Part shown: positions 44,539 to 52,098 of the stretch, one piece after another | Layout: each line of letters opens with the position of its first letter | How positions within the stretch are numbered: position 1 is the first letter of the stretch | Source: Bacillota bacterium | GTDB lineage: Bacteria; Bacillota; Clostridia; Clostridiales; Clostridiaceae | Assembly: GCA_023451395.1 (NCBI GenBank) | Contig: JAEXZL010000218.1 | Location: 24,597-88,596, forward strand | Direction of reading: 5' to 3' | DNA: 64,000 nucleotides | Program-made: the position numbers and the translations under genes | The notes under the pieces: model-generated | Seen by the model: only the letters and a program-made list of their open reading frames with translations | The model's database searches: none | What the model was told of the DNA's origin: nothing

Positions 44539-45201
44539 TTATGCAGTGGTGGTAGCAATGGATTTAAGTCTTCCTAGAGGAAGAAGAGCAAAGATTATAA
44601 GAGTTAGAAAAAGCTCTGGAAGAAGATAGCTTCCATTATAAACTATGGAATATATCCATGGGTTTTGATTACCTGCATAATCTGCAAAGAATATTACACC
44701 GGAAAGTACATGGCTTATAAAGCGGCCGAGAACACCTACACTGCAGCCTAAATAAGTGTTTTTAAAGTATCCAGAAAGACCTAAAAGCATAAATGGAAGA
44801 GGATAATCTAAGAGAACCTGCATTGGATGAAGGATATAAGGTCCTGTTATTAGATTAATAAAACCGTAAATAAGCCCTGTTAAGAAGCCTACCTCTGGAC
44901 CATAAATAAAAGATAAAAGAAGTATAGGTACCATGCTTCCTGGAGTTATACTCCCGCCCTGAGGCATTTTATAGAGTGTTAAGCTTCCTAAGACTGTTGA
45001 AAGAGCTACAGTTACAGCTATTAGAACTAAAACCTTTGTTGTAAGCTTCACCTTTCTAATACTAATTAAAAGTATCACCATAACCATTAAGGCGATTAGG
45101 GTTATTAAAGTGCTTGGATTTGCCATAAGTTCTGAAAATTTAGAGGGCAGATCCTGAAACATTTCCTTAAGCACTAAAAAGGAATCCTGAAATATTTTCA
45201 T
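44539..45201 (-). CDS. thiT: Thiamine ECF transporter substrate-binding component ThiT
   Basis: This 220-residue membrane protein has about six helices, with ThiT/YuaJ-like sequence: LTLYKMPQGGSITPGSMVPILLLSFIYGPEVGFLTGLIYGFINL, then PMQVLLDYPLPFMLLGLSG, then GRFISHVLSGVIFF and NGSYLLPELF. It binds thiamine and works with the shared EcfT and EcfA subunits encoded elsewhere. AAGGAGG is 8 bases before ATG 45201; the open frame runs back to 45228. The upstream TPP riboswitch confirms the ligand independently of the protein. Confidence 0.95.
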   Translation of the reverse strand: MKIFQDSFLVLKEMFQDLPSKFSELMANPSTLITLIALMVMVILLISIRKVKLTTKVLVLIAVTVALSTVLGSLTLYKMPQGGSITPGSMVPILLLSFIYGPEVGFLTGLIYGFINLITGPYILHPMQVLLDYPLPFMLLGLSGYFKNTYLGCSVGVLGRFISHVLSGVIFFADYAGNQNPWIYSIVYNGSYLLPELFLTLIIFALLPLGRLKSIATTTA

Positions 45202-45235
45202 GTGTTTAACCTCCTTTTGGTGCGCCAAGATTATA

Positions 45236-45270
45236 GCAAAAAGCCATATCAGTAGGAGATATGGCTTAAA
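45236..45270 (-). terminator. Riboswitch-controlled terminator before thiT
   Basis: Minus strand: AAGCCATATC, a 7-base loop, then GATATGGCTT and a T-run. It sits between the TPP aptamer and the thiT ribosome site, the expected off-switch. Confidence 0.93.
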
Positions 45271-45284
45271 AATCTAATTTTATA

Positions 45285-45365
45285 GCTTCCCTACGCTGGT
45301 ACTATCCAGATCAGGTTAAAGGGTTAATGATTACTCATCTCTCAGCCATTGGCACCCCTAGCACA
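45285..45365 (-). promoter_or_regulatory. TPP riboswitch (THI box)
   Basis: Minus strand reads TAGGGGTGCCAATGGCTGAG, then AACCCTTTAACCTGATCTGG, then ACCAGCGTAGGGAAGC: all conserved THI-box blocks in order. Thiamine pyrophosphate binding should favour the terminator at 45236-45270 and shut off thiT. Confidence 0.97.
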
Positions 45366-45459
45366 CCGTATTATTTTATATGATTTATAATAGCATCATA
45401 TGGTTAAAAAATCAACTTTAAATGAAAGAATATTAAATAAAATAGTTCTATTTAGAAAT

Positions 45460-45669
45460 TTAGAAGTAGGTAAAATCCTCATAATCTCTGATGGAGTTTT
45501 CCCTAAAATGATATTGACCTGGGACAGAGCAATATAGGCTGGAAAGAGAAAAATATTCCTTAGAAGCTTCCCATGTATTGATGGGAACATTCAAGGGTGT
45601 GATAGGCGAGTCTCCATCAATTATAATTTCAGACTCTAATCCGTTTCTTTTCATTATTTTACCTTTCAT
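45460..45669 (-). CDS. Small hypothetical protein
   Basis: This encodes 69 residues (MKGKIMKRNGLESEII to RDYEDFTYF). It is preceded by TGGAGG about 7 bases before ATG, which is the main reason to accept it. There is no membrane segment or known motif. The sequence is rich in Ser, Tyr and Asp. A second minus-strand frame, 45396-45590, overlaps it in another phase and lacks a ribosome site. The gene is isolated between PadR and the TPP riboswitch, and I cannot name a family. Confidence 0.45.
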   Translation of the reverse strand: MKGKIMKRNGLESEIIIDGDSPITPLNVPINTWEASKEYFSLSSLYCSVPGQYHFRENSIRDYEDFTYF

Positions 45670-45758
45670 AAAATACCTCCAGGGTTTTTTAAAAATAGTT
45701 TGCCCAAGACGTTAATTTTAATGCAAAAAAAGAAGCAGCTATCGCTGCCTCTTACTAG

Positions 45759-46220
45759 TTAAATATTATCTGTATAGATATCTTCATAGATTATTTTAAA
45801 AACATCTAAGGCTTCTTCAATTTTTCCTTGCAAGAGATACTTCCTATTAGCTAACTCTTTATGGCCTTCCTCTGTGAGGGTATATATCTTTTGAAACTTT
45901 TTCTCAGGATCATCCCATTTTCCTTCAATCCATTTTTGCTTTTCGAATTTTTTAAGAAGAGGATAGATACCACCAGTGGAAGGAACCCACATACCTTGGG
46001 TTCTATCACCTATTTTGTGGGAAATTTCATTACCGTTAGTTGGACCGAGACTTAAAATATATAAAACATATATGGGGAGGAGCCCCTTCGTAAAAACCTG
46101 TCCAACAGATTCCTTTTCCTTTTTTACTTTTTTTAAGACTTCAAGTTTTTCCTTATACTCTTCATAAAGTCTTTTTTCCTCAGCTCTTATATCTTCATCA
46201 CTTAAGAAGTTATGGGGCAT
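45759..46220 (-). CDS. PadR-family transcriptional regulator
   Basis: This 153-residue regulator has a charged N-terminal helical extension (EEKRLYEEYKEKLEVLKKVKKEK). A PadR winged helix follows (ILSLGPTNGNEISHKIGDRTQGMWVPSTGGIYPLLKKFEKQKWIEG, then YTLTEEGHKEL) and then a C-terminal dimerisation helix. PadR proteins repress stress or efflux genes in response to small molecules. The N-terminal extension is longer than in the smallest members. It begins two bases after the DegV stop, so the two genes are translationally coupled. Its target may be that operon; no operator was identified. Confidence 0.87.
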   Translation of the reverse strand: MPHNFLSDEDIRAEEKRLYEEYKEKLEVLKKVKKEKESVGQVFTKGLLPIYVLYILSLGPTNGNEISHKIGDRTQGMWVPSTGGIYPLLKKFEKQKWIEGKWDDPEKKFQKIYTLTEEGHKELANRKYLLQGKIEEALDVFKIIYEDIYTDNI

Positions 46221-46222
46221 TA

Positions 46223-47068
46223 TTAATCTTCCTCTTTAATTACTATACCAATAAGTCCAGGACCGGTATGAACTCCCAATGCTGGTCCTATTTGGCCTGT
46301 ACCTACACTTATAACATTTTCCATAGCTTTAACGGTTGGAAGAAGAGCCTCTGCCTCCTCTTCCGCACCGCCATTTAAGAGCCAAAGCCTACATTTGCCT
46401 TTTGATAAATATTCCTTTGTTATAGAAAGGAGCTTTGAGAGAGCCTGCTTTTTGCCTCGAGCTTTACTATGAGTGTGGTAAATGCCATCATCACCAACAT
46501 GGATAACTGGTTTTAAATTTAAAAACTCTCCTATTGTGCCTGCTACCTTTCCTATTCTTCCTCCCTTTTTGAGATACTCTAAGGTTTCTATGGTAAAATA
46601 AACATTGACTTTATTTCTAAGGGAAGGAAAGGTATCAATTATTTCCTTAAAAGTCTTTCCCTGCTGTATCATATCTGCACAGGATAGAACTAAGGAACCC
46701 TGACCCATAGTGAGTGTTTTGGAATCTATAACCTCTGAAATGAGCTTTGGATGGTTTTCACACATAAGCCTCATACTGTTATAGGTACCGGATAGATTTG
46801 AGGATATCATAACGCATATAACATGAGTATAACCTTGATTTTCAATCTCTGTAAGAGTGTCTTCAATAAGCTGAATGCTTGGAAGAGAAGTAGAGGGTAT
46901 TTCAAGATGAAGTTTTGAATAAACTTCATCAGCTGTAATTTCAACCTTATCCATGTATTCCTTGTCCTTATAAATAATTCTAAAGGGCAGCAGAAATATG
47001 TTCTTTTCTTTTAGTACTTCTATATCAATGTCACAGGAGCTATCTGTAATTAGTGCGATTTTTTCCAA
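46223..47068 (-). CDS. DegV-family fatty-acid-binding protein
   Basis: This 281-residue EDD-fold protein starts KIALITDSSCDIDIEVLKEKNIFLLPFRIIY and has STSLPS and the SSNLSGTYNSM lipid-head motif. It later carries YLKKGGRIGKVAG and a C-terminal GPALGVHTGPGLIG. Homologues bind fatty acids and, as FakB, present them to the kinase FakA, which is not in this window. It is the first gene of a DegV-PadR pair. The upstream region has AAAGAGGAGG before ATG. Which fatty acid it binds is unknown. Confidence 0.93.
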   Translation of the reverse strand: MEKIALITDSSCDIDIEVLKEKNIFLLPFRIIYKDKEYMDKVEITADEVYSKLHLEIPSTSLPSIQLIEDTLTEIENQGYTHVICVMISSNLSGTYNSMRLMCENHPKLISEVIDSKTLTMGQGSLVLSCADMIQQGKTFKEIIDTFPSLRNKVNVYFTIETLEYLKKGGRIGKVAGTIGEFLNLKPVIHVGDDGIYHTHSKARGKKQALSKLLSITKEYLSKGKCRLWLLNGGAEEEAEALLPTVKAMENVISVGTGQIGPALGVHTGPGLIGIVIKEED

Positions 47069-47282
47069 AATAAAACCTCCTCTTTAAGGAATATTTAATA
47101 TGTATAGTAGATTTCTAAGTTTATTGGTTATTTTAATTATAGCATAACTGATAACTATATCAATAGTGCTAATGCTCTTTAATGATAATGGATAAAAATT
47201 GTTTTATTTTGTTAAAGTATTGTTTAATATTTCCTCTTTCTCAATTATAATATATATTAGAATCTATGAGGTGATAGGGAAT

Positions 47283-48386
47283 ATGGGATATGCTTTGATA
47301 AGTAATGGTTTACTTTTGGTTGTGATTTTTTATTTTGCTGTAAGAGTTATGCTTTTAAAAAGAAGGCTTAAGGAAATGGAAATGCTCAAGGAAGAGATTT
47401 ATTATTTAGGAGAAAATATGACTACCATGGAAAGTATGGAGGAAGCCTATGAACTTATACTAGAATCAGCTTTAAAGATAATAAGTAAAGTAGACAAGGG
47501 TAGTGTGCTCATTGAGGATGAGGATGGATTATTCAGATATAAAGCCTTCAGGGGATATCCTGGAGATCTTAGAATGATTTCCTTAAAGAAAGAAGAAATA
47601 TATTTATACAAGTATAATAATTTTAGTGATACAGCAATAATAACTAAGCCCTATGAATATGATAAAGGCATTCTTCACAAGGATAAATTTCATGAGCTTT
47701 TAAGCTCTGGTGAATTAGATAGAATATATTCAGTACTCAGCTCTCCTATAAAAATAAAGGGTAAGCTTATAGGTATAATAAATATTGATTCAATGACACC
47801 CAGCGTAAGCTTTAATCAGGAAGATATAAATACTATGAATCATATTAAAAATGAATTGGAGTTATCCTTAAGTAATTTTCTTTCCCAGGAAAGGTATAAA
47901 TATACCTCAACCCATGATGAGCTTACGGATCTCTATAACCGCAGGATACTAAGAAAGTTCTTGAATGCTGAGATTCATAGAGTTAAGGAAAAGAAATACA
48001 AATCTTATTTTGTTCTTATGGACTTAGATGATTTTAAGTCCATAAACGATAATTATGGCCATGATGAAGGAGACAGAGCACTTATAGGATTTTCTAATCA
48101 TCTAAGGAGCTTAGTGGACAAGGATGGTATTTGTGTTAGAATGTCCGGCGATGAGTTTGTGGCTATCCTTTGTAATATTTCTTTACAAGAGGTTGAGGAG
48201 AGACTTAGTATTCTTCAAGAAAAGGCATGTATTGAAATAAATCATAATCAACCTATTTTCTTTAGTTACGGCATAACCCCCATTGGGACAAGCGGTGCAG
48301 AAACCTTCGAGGATATATTTCGCCAAGCGGATAATAGAATGTATTATGAAAAAAAGAGAAAGAAAAAGAAAGTGTTTGCAAATTAA
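47283..48386 (+). CDS. GAF-GGDEF diguanylate cyclase
   Basis: This 367-residue protein has one N-terminal membrane helix (ALISNGLLLVVIFYFAVRVMLL). A GAF-like sensor domain follows (about residues 50-200), then a GGDEF domain: THDELTDLYNRRIL, DLDDFKSINDNYGHDEGDRAL, and the active loop MSGDEF, with Ser in place of the first Gly. That variant is compatible with activity in some enzymes. The inhibitory RxxD site upstream of the loop is VxxD here, so product inhibition is probably absent. GAGGTGATAGGG precedes ATG 47283, although the frame is open from 47199. It would raise c-di-GMP. Confidence 0.9.
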   Translation: MGYALISNGLLLVVIFYFAVRVMLLKRRLKEMEMLKEEIYYLGENMTTMESMEEAYELILESALKIISKVDKGSVLIEDEDGLFRYKAFRGYPGDLRMISLKKEEIYLYKYNNFSDTAIITKPYEYDKGILHKDKFHELLSSGELDRIYSVLSSPIKIKGKLIGIINIDSMTPSVSFNQEDINTMNHIKNELELSLSNFLSQERYKYTSTHDELTDLYNRRILRKFLNAEIHRVKEKKYKSYFVLMDLDDFKSINDNYGHDEGDRALIGFSNHLRSLVDKDGICVRMSGDEFVAILCNISLQEVEERLSILQEKACIEINHNQPIFFSYGITPIGTSGAETFEDIFRQADNRMYYEKKRKKKKVFAN

Positions 48387-48421
48387 AAAATCCTTTTTGA
48401 TATTTCAAAAAGGATTTTTTG
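48385..48421. terminator. Intrinsic terminator
   Basis: AAATCCTTTTTGA pairs with TCAAAAAGGATTT around TATT and is followed by a T-run. It lies between convergent genes. Confidence 0.92.
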
Positions 48422-48475
48422 TATTGTTTTGAAAACAATTGGCTATGCCATTGGATAAAATTCAGCTAAAGGATA

Positions 48476-49552
48476 TTAATCCCCGTTAATTATTATTTTG
48501 TCCTTCTTAGAAGAAATATGCCACCAAGTCTTTCCTGGTGATAACATTGCTTTTTCACCCTTTTCATTGTAAAGTACTGTTCCTTTAGGATCATCGTTGT
48601 ACTTCCAACGAATTTTTTCATATTTTCCCTGGCTTATTAAAAAGCCTTCTCCTTCACCAGTTAAACGGATATTTACTCTGCTATCTTCTCTGGTTTCTAT
48701 ATCTGTTAGTTGAATTACAATATTTGAGGCAGTTAGTACCTCCTGGCTCTCTCTGTCGGTGCTTACTTCCTCATTCATAGATTTATAGTAGACTCCATCT
48801 TTATAGCTATAAGAGGTGTTATAGTTTTTATTCGGCACTAAGGTAACCTCAAGAGCTTTAGGAAGGGTGTCCTTCACCCAATAATCCTTTTGGAAACTTA
48901 GAGTTCCCTGGGGAGTGGTTATATAATTCTTTTCCTTAACAAGCTCCTGGATTTTTTCCGAGGAGGTATAGAGATTATGTGGGGCTTTTCTGCCGGAATC
49001 TCTATAAAAATATTTTCCATACTTAAATTCATTAAGACTATTACCAGAACCATTACTGATAGCCTCCAAGGCTTCTGCACTACCTCCACAGTGGGCAAAG
49101 GGAAGATCATAAGTTAATGCTAAATCTAGAAAATAAGGTCTAGCACTTCGGATTGGACCTATAACCTCTGCTGTTTTGCTGTAAAAAAGTGCAATAAATC
49201 TTGGAATTCCGCCTTCAGCCATGGTTTCAAAAATTATATCAGCAGCATTAAGTCCTGACTGCGGTCTTGCAAGCTTGGAGTTTTCTATTATAGCCATAAA
49301 GGGTACAAGATCTTCTTTATTTGATATCTCTTCTCCAGTATAGGGGGAATAATATTTTTCCTCCAGAAGAGTGGCGGAGGTATTAGAAGTTGAATTTTCT
49401 ACATCTTGAGAGGAAGGTGGAGGGGATACCCCACTATTTTTTGAATTAAAAATAAAGCTGCAGCCAGATAGAGATATAGAAAAAGCAATTAAAAGAAGTA
49501 AAGCTGCCATCTTAAAATTTCTCATAGCTCTAATTTTTCTAATTCCTATCAT
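48476..49552 (-). CDS. DUF3048 (YerB-like) lipoprotein
   Basis: This 358-residue exported protein has a signal peptide ending in the lipobox LSGC. A Ser/Thr/Pro-rich spacer follows, then DUF3048: YYSPYTGEEISNKEDLVPFMAIIENSKLARPQSGLNAADIIFETMAEGGIPRFIALFYS and GPIRSARPYFLDLALTYDLPFAHCGGSAEA. Bacillus YerB has the same form, and its role is not settled. The AAAGGAG box overlaps ATG 49564, so that start is unlikely. ATG 49552, 12 bases after the box, is used, and ATG 49522 (MRNFKM) is a further option. No partner gene is adjacent. Confidence 0.88.
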   Translation of the reverse strand: MIGIRKIRAMRNFKMAALLLLIAFSISLSGCSFIFNSKNSGVSPPPSSQDVENSTSNTSATLLEEKYYSPYTGEEISNKEDLVPFMAIIENSKLARPQSGLNAADIIFETMAEGGIPRFIALFYSKTAEVIGPIRSARPYFLDLALTYDLPFAHCGGSAEALEAISNGSGNSLNEFKYGKYFYRDSGRKAPHNLYTSSEKIQELVKEKNYITTPQGTLSFQKDYWVKDTLPKALEVTLVPNKNYNTSYSYKDGVYYKSMNEEVSTDRESQEVLTASNIVIQLTDIETREDSRVNIRLTGEGEGFLISQGKYEKIRWKYNDDPKGTVLYNEKGEKAMLSPGKTWWHISSKKDKIIINGD

Positions 49553-49698
49553 AAGTAATTTCATCTCCTTTAGTAAATTTTATAACTATTCATATGCATA
49601 AACAATATTTTTAATTACATTCAGTTCTTTATTATTTTCTTTTGGTATTATACAATAAAGATGAAACACATCCAAAAGAAAAGAAATGGGGCAATAAC

Positions 49699-50769
49699 AT
49701 GGGAATTTTCTTCAAAAAGGAAATTGGAGATATTATGGACGTATTTAACAGCCTCTACTTACTTGCCAATGAGGAGACATATAAGGAGAGATTGTCCGCT
49801 GAAAATAAACCTATAAGCATAAGTATAATAAAATACTTTAATCATATTAAAGACAAATCACTTATAGATATTAAAAAGGTGCATTTTTACTTTAAAGAGT
49901 ATATGGACCCTAGACATAGCTTTGCTCTCTATTACCTTTTTTTAGAGAGAGTATTTGATGAAGAGGACATAGGAGTAAAAGAGGTACTAGAGGTTCTGGA
50001 GAAAAAGACGGAGGAGGAGCTTTTGGAAAATATTCATAGAAGACTTCTTTTTCATTTTAATAAAAGCGGTAAAACAGGTCCTAAAGAGGATGAATATAAT
50101 AATCATAAAGAATATCTCATAGAGCTTATTAAAGATTGTGATATATCCTCTGAGGCAAAATGGAATATGTATCTTATAATCAATAACCCGGAGGGATATG
50201 CTCGAGACTTCTGTAGTGAGATAAAAGGATATCTTACAATCTATAGTAAATTCCAGAGAAGGATGGAAGGAACAAAAAATAAATTTAATCAGGGAGTAGA
50301 GGCAGAGCTTAAAGAGCAGGGCTTAAGCTTTATTAAGGCTATGAAGCTTTTTGATGATTTAGAAAGCTATGATAATATCTATGTAAGCACTTTAATGATC
50401 TTCTATGGAAATATAGTATATGATATTAAAGGTAATAATCTTTACGTTAATCTTGGATTAAAATATAAGGAAACCTTAGATAAGTACCGAGGAAAAAGCA
50501 GGATAGATAATATGGTTAATGTTATGAAGGCTTTAGGGGACGGAAGCAGGTATGAGATAATAAGCCTTTTAAATGAAAAACAGCTTTATGGACAGGAGCT
50601 TGCAGAAGCTTTAGGTCTTAGCACAGCAACCATATCCCATCATATGAATCTTCTTCATACCCTAGGTATTGTAACCATTGATAAGGTAGACAATAAAATA
50701 TATTACAAGTTAAACCGAGAGGTCCTTAAGGATTTTATTCTAGATATTCAAAGGGATTTTAAGCTATAA
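49699..50769 (+). CDS. ArsR-type regulator with long N-terminal domain
   Basis: This 356-residue protein has a winged helix confined to the last 90 residues: MVNVMKALGDGSRYEIISLLNEKQLYGQELAEALGLSTATISHHMNLLHTLGIVTIDKVDNKIYYKLN, a standard ArsR module. The first 260 residues are an all-helical, charged domain that I do not recognise, with no metal-binding CxC motif. Such proteins are sometimes called DUF5937-like regulators. GGGG lies 8 bases before ATG 49699; ATG 49735 after TTGGAGAT is an alternative. It is convergent with a methyltransferase, so its target is not obvious. The ligand is unknown. Confidence 0.8.
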   Translation: MGIFFKKEIGDIMDVFNSLYLLANEETYKERLSAENKPISISIIKYFNHIKDKSLIDIKKVHFYFKEYMDPRHSFALYYLFLERVFDEEDIGVKEVLEVLEKKTEEELLENIHRRLLFHFNKSGKTGPKEDEYNNHKEYLIELIKDCDISSEAKWNMYLIINNPEGYARDFCSEIKGYLTIYSKFQRRMEGTKNKFNQGVEAELKEQGLSFIKAMKLFDDLESYDNIYVSTLMIFYGNIVYDIKGNNLYVNLGLKYKETLDKYRGKSRIDNMVNVMKALGDGSRYEIISLLNEKQLYGQELAEALGLSTATISHHMNLLHTLGIVTIDKVDNKIYYKLNREVLKDFILDIQRDFKL

Positions 50770-50804
50770 ATAAAGGCTGCGATTATTTCGCAGCCTTTAT
50801 AATT
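50770..50804. terminator. Bidirectional intrinsic terminator
   Basis: AAAGGCTGCG pairs with CGCAGCCTTT around ATTATTT. It overlaps the 3' end of the convergent methyltransferase gene. Confidence 0.92.
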
Positions 50805-51529
50805 AGAGGAAAGCTTTTTTCTTTTTCAAATGCTTCACCTGAAAAGCTTCCATAAAGCTCTATATTCTTAAAACCTGCTGAGGTTAAAAGTCTATGAAGC
50901 TCTAGGCTTCTAAGGGGCAGGAGTGGAATGCTGTTTTCAAAGCTTTCTATATTATTATTTTCTTTTATTTTAAGAAGGGTATCAAAGCTTATTGTGATAG
51001 AGTCTTTCGGAAAGGAGTAGAATCTTTTAAAGGAGATCTCTTTTGAGTCCTGAGTAACTATTTTGATTTCTGGAAGCTTTGAAATCCTCTGGTCCAATAT
51101 TCTGTCATAATTAAGAATCTGAATAATAAGAATACCATCAGGAAGGAGCATAGAATAAAGCTTATTTAATAATTCACCTATCTTATTGGTGCTAGTAAGA
51201 TGTACAAGGGAATTACCAATACAAAATATACCCTGAAGCTTAGAGGGAACAAGTTCCTTAGCCTGAAGCATATCACCAGTAACAGCTGTGAGAGAAAGAC
51301 CATTATCCTCAGCTTTTTTTGTAAGCTTTAGAATCATAGCCTCATCTAAGTCTAATGCATAAACCTCATAGCCATCTTTACTAAGCCTAATAGAGTATTC
51401 TCCGCTTCCACAGGCTAAATCCAGAACCTTACTGCCTTTTTTTAAATTATTTTCAATAAAGTTTAATGTCTCATTGCTTAAAGGAAACACAAGTTCATAA
51501 ACCTTGCTTAGCTCTTGATAAAATGCCAT
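50783..51529 (-). CDS. Class I SAM-dependent methyltransferase
   Basis: This 248-residue soluble enzyme has the SAM motif VLDLACGSGEYSIRLS followed by YALDLDEAMI (acidic residue for ribose) and GIFCIGNSLVHL, a motif IV-like strand. The C-terminal SLELHRLLTSAGFKNIELYG is common in small-molecule methyltransferases of the UbiE/Methyltransf_25 type. The substrate cannot be named. AAGGAGGATATAAG precedes ATG. Its promoter region, with a TATAAT at about 51574-51579 on the minus strand, lies about 45 bases from the ATTAGAT-N4-ATCTAAT box at 51622-51639, so it could share that control. Confidence 0.85.
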   Translation of the reverse strand: MAFYQELSKVYELVFPLSNETLNFIENNLKKGSKVLDLACGSGEYSIRLSKDGYEVYALDLDEAMILKLTKKAEDNGLSLTAVTGDMLQAKELVPSKLQGIFCIGNSLVHLTSTNKIGELLNKLYSMLLPDGILIIQILNYDRILDQRISKLPEIKIVTQDSKEISFKRFYSFPKDSITISFDTLLKIKENNNIESFENSIPLLPLRSLELHRLLTSAGFKNIELYGSFSGEAFEKEKSFPLIIKAAK

Positions 51530-51621
51530 ATCTTATATCCTCCTTGAAAAAAAATGAACCTATTTAATCACTATTATAATATAGAATTAAACCAAAAGCT
51601 GTAATAAATGTTACAGGGTTA

Positions 51622-51639
51622 ATTAGATAATTATCTAAT
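51622..51639. promoter_or_regulatory. Operator copy 1: perfect 18-bp palindrome ATTAGAT-N4-ATCTAAT
   Basis: ATTAGATAATTATCTAAT is fully self-complementary and lies 5 bases upstream of the -35 box at 51645. The same arms occur in the second copy at 51677-51694, with centres 55 bases apart, so both are probably bound by one dimeric regulator. Confidence 0.75.
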
Positions 51640-51644
51640 GTATC

Positions 51645-51673
51645 TTGACAAGCATCTAAATATGTAATATATT
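51645..51673 (+). promoter_or_regulatory. Strong sigma-A-type promoter of the candidate small RNA
   Basis: TTGACA (51645-51650), exactly 17 bases, then TATATT (51668-51673). Transcription should begin near 51680. A third half-site CATCTAA lies between the boxes (51653-51659). Confidence 0.82.
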
Positions 51674-51676
51674 TTC

Positions 51677-51694
51677 ATTAGATACTCATCTAAT
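51677..51694. promoter_or_regulatory. Operator copy 2 over the predicted start site
   Basis: ATTAGATACTCATCTAAT has the same 7-base arms as copy 1, with a different 4-base centre. It covers the predicted transcription start, the usual place for a repressor. Confidence 0.75.
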
Positions 51695-51813
51695 TTCATT
51701 TATAAGTAAAGGCATTATACAGCGTAAGCTGTAAGAATCATGGAATCCTCCATGAGTCTTTTATCCTGTGGTTAATTTTAAGGTACCCCCCTAAAATTAC
51801 CGCAGTTTTTTTT
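51680..51813 (+). ncRNA. Candidate regulated small RNA, about 134 nt, with C-rich terminator loop
   Basis: No open frame of useful length exists here, yet structure is dense. Hairpin 1 is TACAGC/GCTGTA (51718-51733) with loop GTAA. Hairpin 2 is AAGA-A-TCATGGA paired to TCCATGA-G-TCTT (51733-51760) with one A-G mismatch and a 4-base loop. Hairpin 3 is a terminator, arms 51766-51780 and 51792-51805, followed by eight T. Its 11-base loop ends in six C. C-rich loops are typical of Gram-positive small RNAs that pair with Shine-Dalgarno sequences. The nearest gene downstream starts 285 bases later, behind another hairpin, so this is not a simple leader. It matches no riboswitch family I know. Confidence 0.65.
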
Positions 51814-51865
51814 GCCTTTTTATAGAACTTATTTTTATTTGTAAAATATTTTTATATTATAGAAG

Positions 51866-51895
51866 AGCTATCATTTTTTATTGATAGCTTTTATT
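51866..51895 (+). terminator. Second terminator-like hairpin
   Basis: AGCTATCA (51866-51873) pairs with TGATAGCT (51882-51889), followed by TTTATT. It insulates the SIS-domain gene from the small RNA. Confidence 0.7.
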
Positions 51896-51915
51896 AATTT
51901 GCAGAATAAAACAAC

Positions 51916-51938
51916 ATAAACGAACAAAAAGCGTTTAT
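51916..51938. promoter_or_regulatory. Inverted repeat ATAAACG-N9-CGTTTAT before the SIS gene
   Basis: The perfect 7-base arms lie at 51916-51922 and 51932-51938, with an outer CATAAA/TTTATG match. The AAACGAACA flavour resembles operators of DeoR-type sugar-phosphate repressors, and the gene downstream probably handles a phosphosugar. No DeoR gene is in view. The rest of 51896-52098 is AT-rich without other recognisable features. Confidence 0.45.
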
Positions 51939-52098
51939 TTATGTTTATTTTAGTCGAATAAAATTATAAATATACATAAAATTTTAATTATTTTATATTT
52001 TTTTAAATTATTTAACTTTTTTTCTGATGAAATATGTTAATATATAAATAGGCAGAAGATTATAATAATTTAACTAATTTTTTAAAGAGGTGGGGTCA

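Noticed and set aside
45396..45590. 64-codon minus-strand frame
   Set aside because: It overlaps the 69-residue candidate in another phase and lacks a ribosome site.
51680..52098. Reading the structured RNA as a riboswitch leader of the SIS gene
   Set aside because: Its terminator is followed by a second hairpin and about 200 bases before the gene, and a separate operator-like repeat lies next to the gene.
51960..52098. Sigma-54 promoter before the SIS gene, as often found with sugar PTS loci
   Set aside because: No TGGCA-N7-TTGC type sequence is present.
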